6,199 bases of DNA from Burkholderiales bacterium (GTDB lineage Bacteria > Pseudomonadota > Gammaproteobacteria > Burkholderiales > CAIKXV01): positions 1-6,199 of the forward strand of contig JAIENF010000096.1 of the NCBI GenBank assembly GCA_019751575.1. Direction: 5' to 3'. Shown here in pieces: positions 5,827 through 6,199 of this stretch. A model generated the notes under the pieces. That model saw only the letters and a program-made list of their open reading frames with translations. It was not told where the DNA came from and made no database searches. A program made the position numbers and the translations under genes. Numbering within the stretch: position 1 is the first letter of the stretch; each line of letters starts with the position of its first letter.

Positions 5827-6199
5827 TCATCGGGCGCCTCCCAGCCGCAACGGGTGCAGCGTGGCCGGCGCGGCCGGCTCGATGGCATGGTGCGTCGCCA
5901 CCACCGCGACGCCGCCGCCATGCAGGTGACGCCCGAGCCGTGCGATGAACGCATCCGCCGCCTCGGTGTCGAGCGCGGCCAGCGGCTCGTCGAGCAGCCA
6001 GAGCTTGCGGTGCCCCAGGTAGAGCTGCGCCAGCGCGACCCGCCGGCGCTGACCCTGCGACAGCACCCGCCCGGGCAGCATCTCGCGGCCGGTGAGGCCG
6101 ACTTCGGCCAGCGCGGCGTCGATCGCGGCGGCGTCCACCGAGACGCCGGCGATCCCGGCCGATATCGCCAGGTTCTCGCGCGCGGTCAGGTCGTCCTTG
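5827..6199 (-). CDS. ccmA: CcmA, heme exporter ATP-binding subunit (C-terminal part, cut by window edge)
   Basis: ATPase of the CcmAB(CD) ABC complex at the cytoplasmic face of the inner membrane. In System I cytochrome c biogenesis its ATP hydrolysis releases heme-loaded CcmE from CcmC/CcmD. Only the last 123 codons are in the window. The frame runs open to the right edge and begins KDDLTARENL, which matches the segment after the Q-loop in CcmA proteins. It then shows the ABC signature LSQGQRRR (about 6063-6040), Walker B WLLDEP (6000-5983), the D-loop ALD and the H-loop THH (5895-5887). Walker A should lie beyond the edge. The GTG at 6138 is internal and is not the start. The TGA stop at 5829-5827 overlaps an ATG at 5830-5828 as ATGA, the usual coupling to ccmB, but that ATG is no longer in frame with the ccmB core. 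Identification rests on the motifs plus the neighbouring ccmB and ccmC. Confidence 0.93.
   Translation of the reverse strand, partial: KDDLTARENLAISAGIAGVSVDAAAIDAALAEVGLTGREMLPGRVLSQGQRRRVALAQLYLGHRKLWLLDEPLAALDTEAADAFIARLGRHLHGGGVAVVATHHAIEPAAPATLHPLRLGGAR

Larger units (their letters stand above)
5699..5830 (-). other. 43-codon ORF from the displaced ATGA start after ccmA
   Basis: The ATG overlapping the ccmA stop (5830-5828) is where ccmB would be expected to start, by analogy with the other ATGA junctions of this operon. From it the frame reads MKDERGDKWGQTPFIG..., passes through two palindromes (GDKWGQTPFI and PDKWCLTPFI) and stops at TGA 5701-5699. It is out of frame with the ccmB core by one base. 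The stop overlaps the GTG I take as the ccmB start. I infer that repeat insertion shifted the frame and that this ORF now serves, at most, as a coupling leader that delivers ribosomes to ccmB. The peptide resembles nothing I know and is unlikely to have a function of its own. Confidence 0.4.

Noticed and set aside
5022..5830. ccmB as a pseudogene frameshifted by repeat insertion
   Set aside because: The frame from the ATG after ccmA is broken, but the whole CcmB core is intact in another frame that has its own GTG start, ribosome binding site and coupling overlap.

Overview
The window holds a nearly complete System I cytochrome c maturation (ccm) operon. It lies entirely on the minus strand and is transcribed from the right edge to the left in the order ccmA-B-C-D-E-F-G-H-I. 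ccmA lacks its 5' part (right edge) and ccmI lacks its 3' part (left edge); the other seven genes are whole. The high GC content, the undivided A-to-I order with separate ccmH and ccmI genes, and the protein sequences suggest a gammaproteobacterium, most likely of the Xanthomonadaceae/Lysobacter type. That placement is an inference from sequence feel, not from a search.

Layout from right to left: ccmA (C-terminal part, edge to 5827), a repeat-rich junction (about 5670-5830), ccmB (5702-5022), ccmC (4999-4202), ccmD (4205-4023), ccmE (4026-3559), ccmF (3562-1457), ccmG (1460-936), ccmH (906-322) and ccmI (from 325 to the left edge). Four junctions, C/D, D/E, F/G and H/I, are ATGA stop/start overlaps and E/F is a GTGA overlap, so translation is tightly coupled. 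No promoter, terminator, RNA gene or mobile-element gene is visible, and the operon promoter should lie beyond the right edge.

How the genes work together: CcmA (ATPase) and CcmB form the ABC module with CcmC and CcmD, which load heme onto CcmE and release holo-CcmE. CcmE carries heme covalently on a histidine to CcmF. CcmG and CcmH keep the CXXCH cysteines of apocytochrome c reduced, and CcmI with CcmH and CcmF presents the apoprotein for heme ligation.

The unusual part is a family of short AT-rich palindromes built on a GGGTCAGA core. Three copies sit at the ccmA/ccmB junction and two at the 3' end of ccmF. They are not merely intergenic. One pair adds about 47 residues to the C terminus of CcmF. 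One copy encodes the first residues of CcmB. The cluster also appears to have knocked the ancestral ATGA start of ccmB out of frame, leaving a 43-codon ORF that ends exactly at a new GTGA start with a good ribosome binding site. Two copies form an inverted pair able to fold into a hairpin with a 30-bp stem in the mRNA between ccmA and ccmB.
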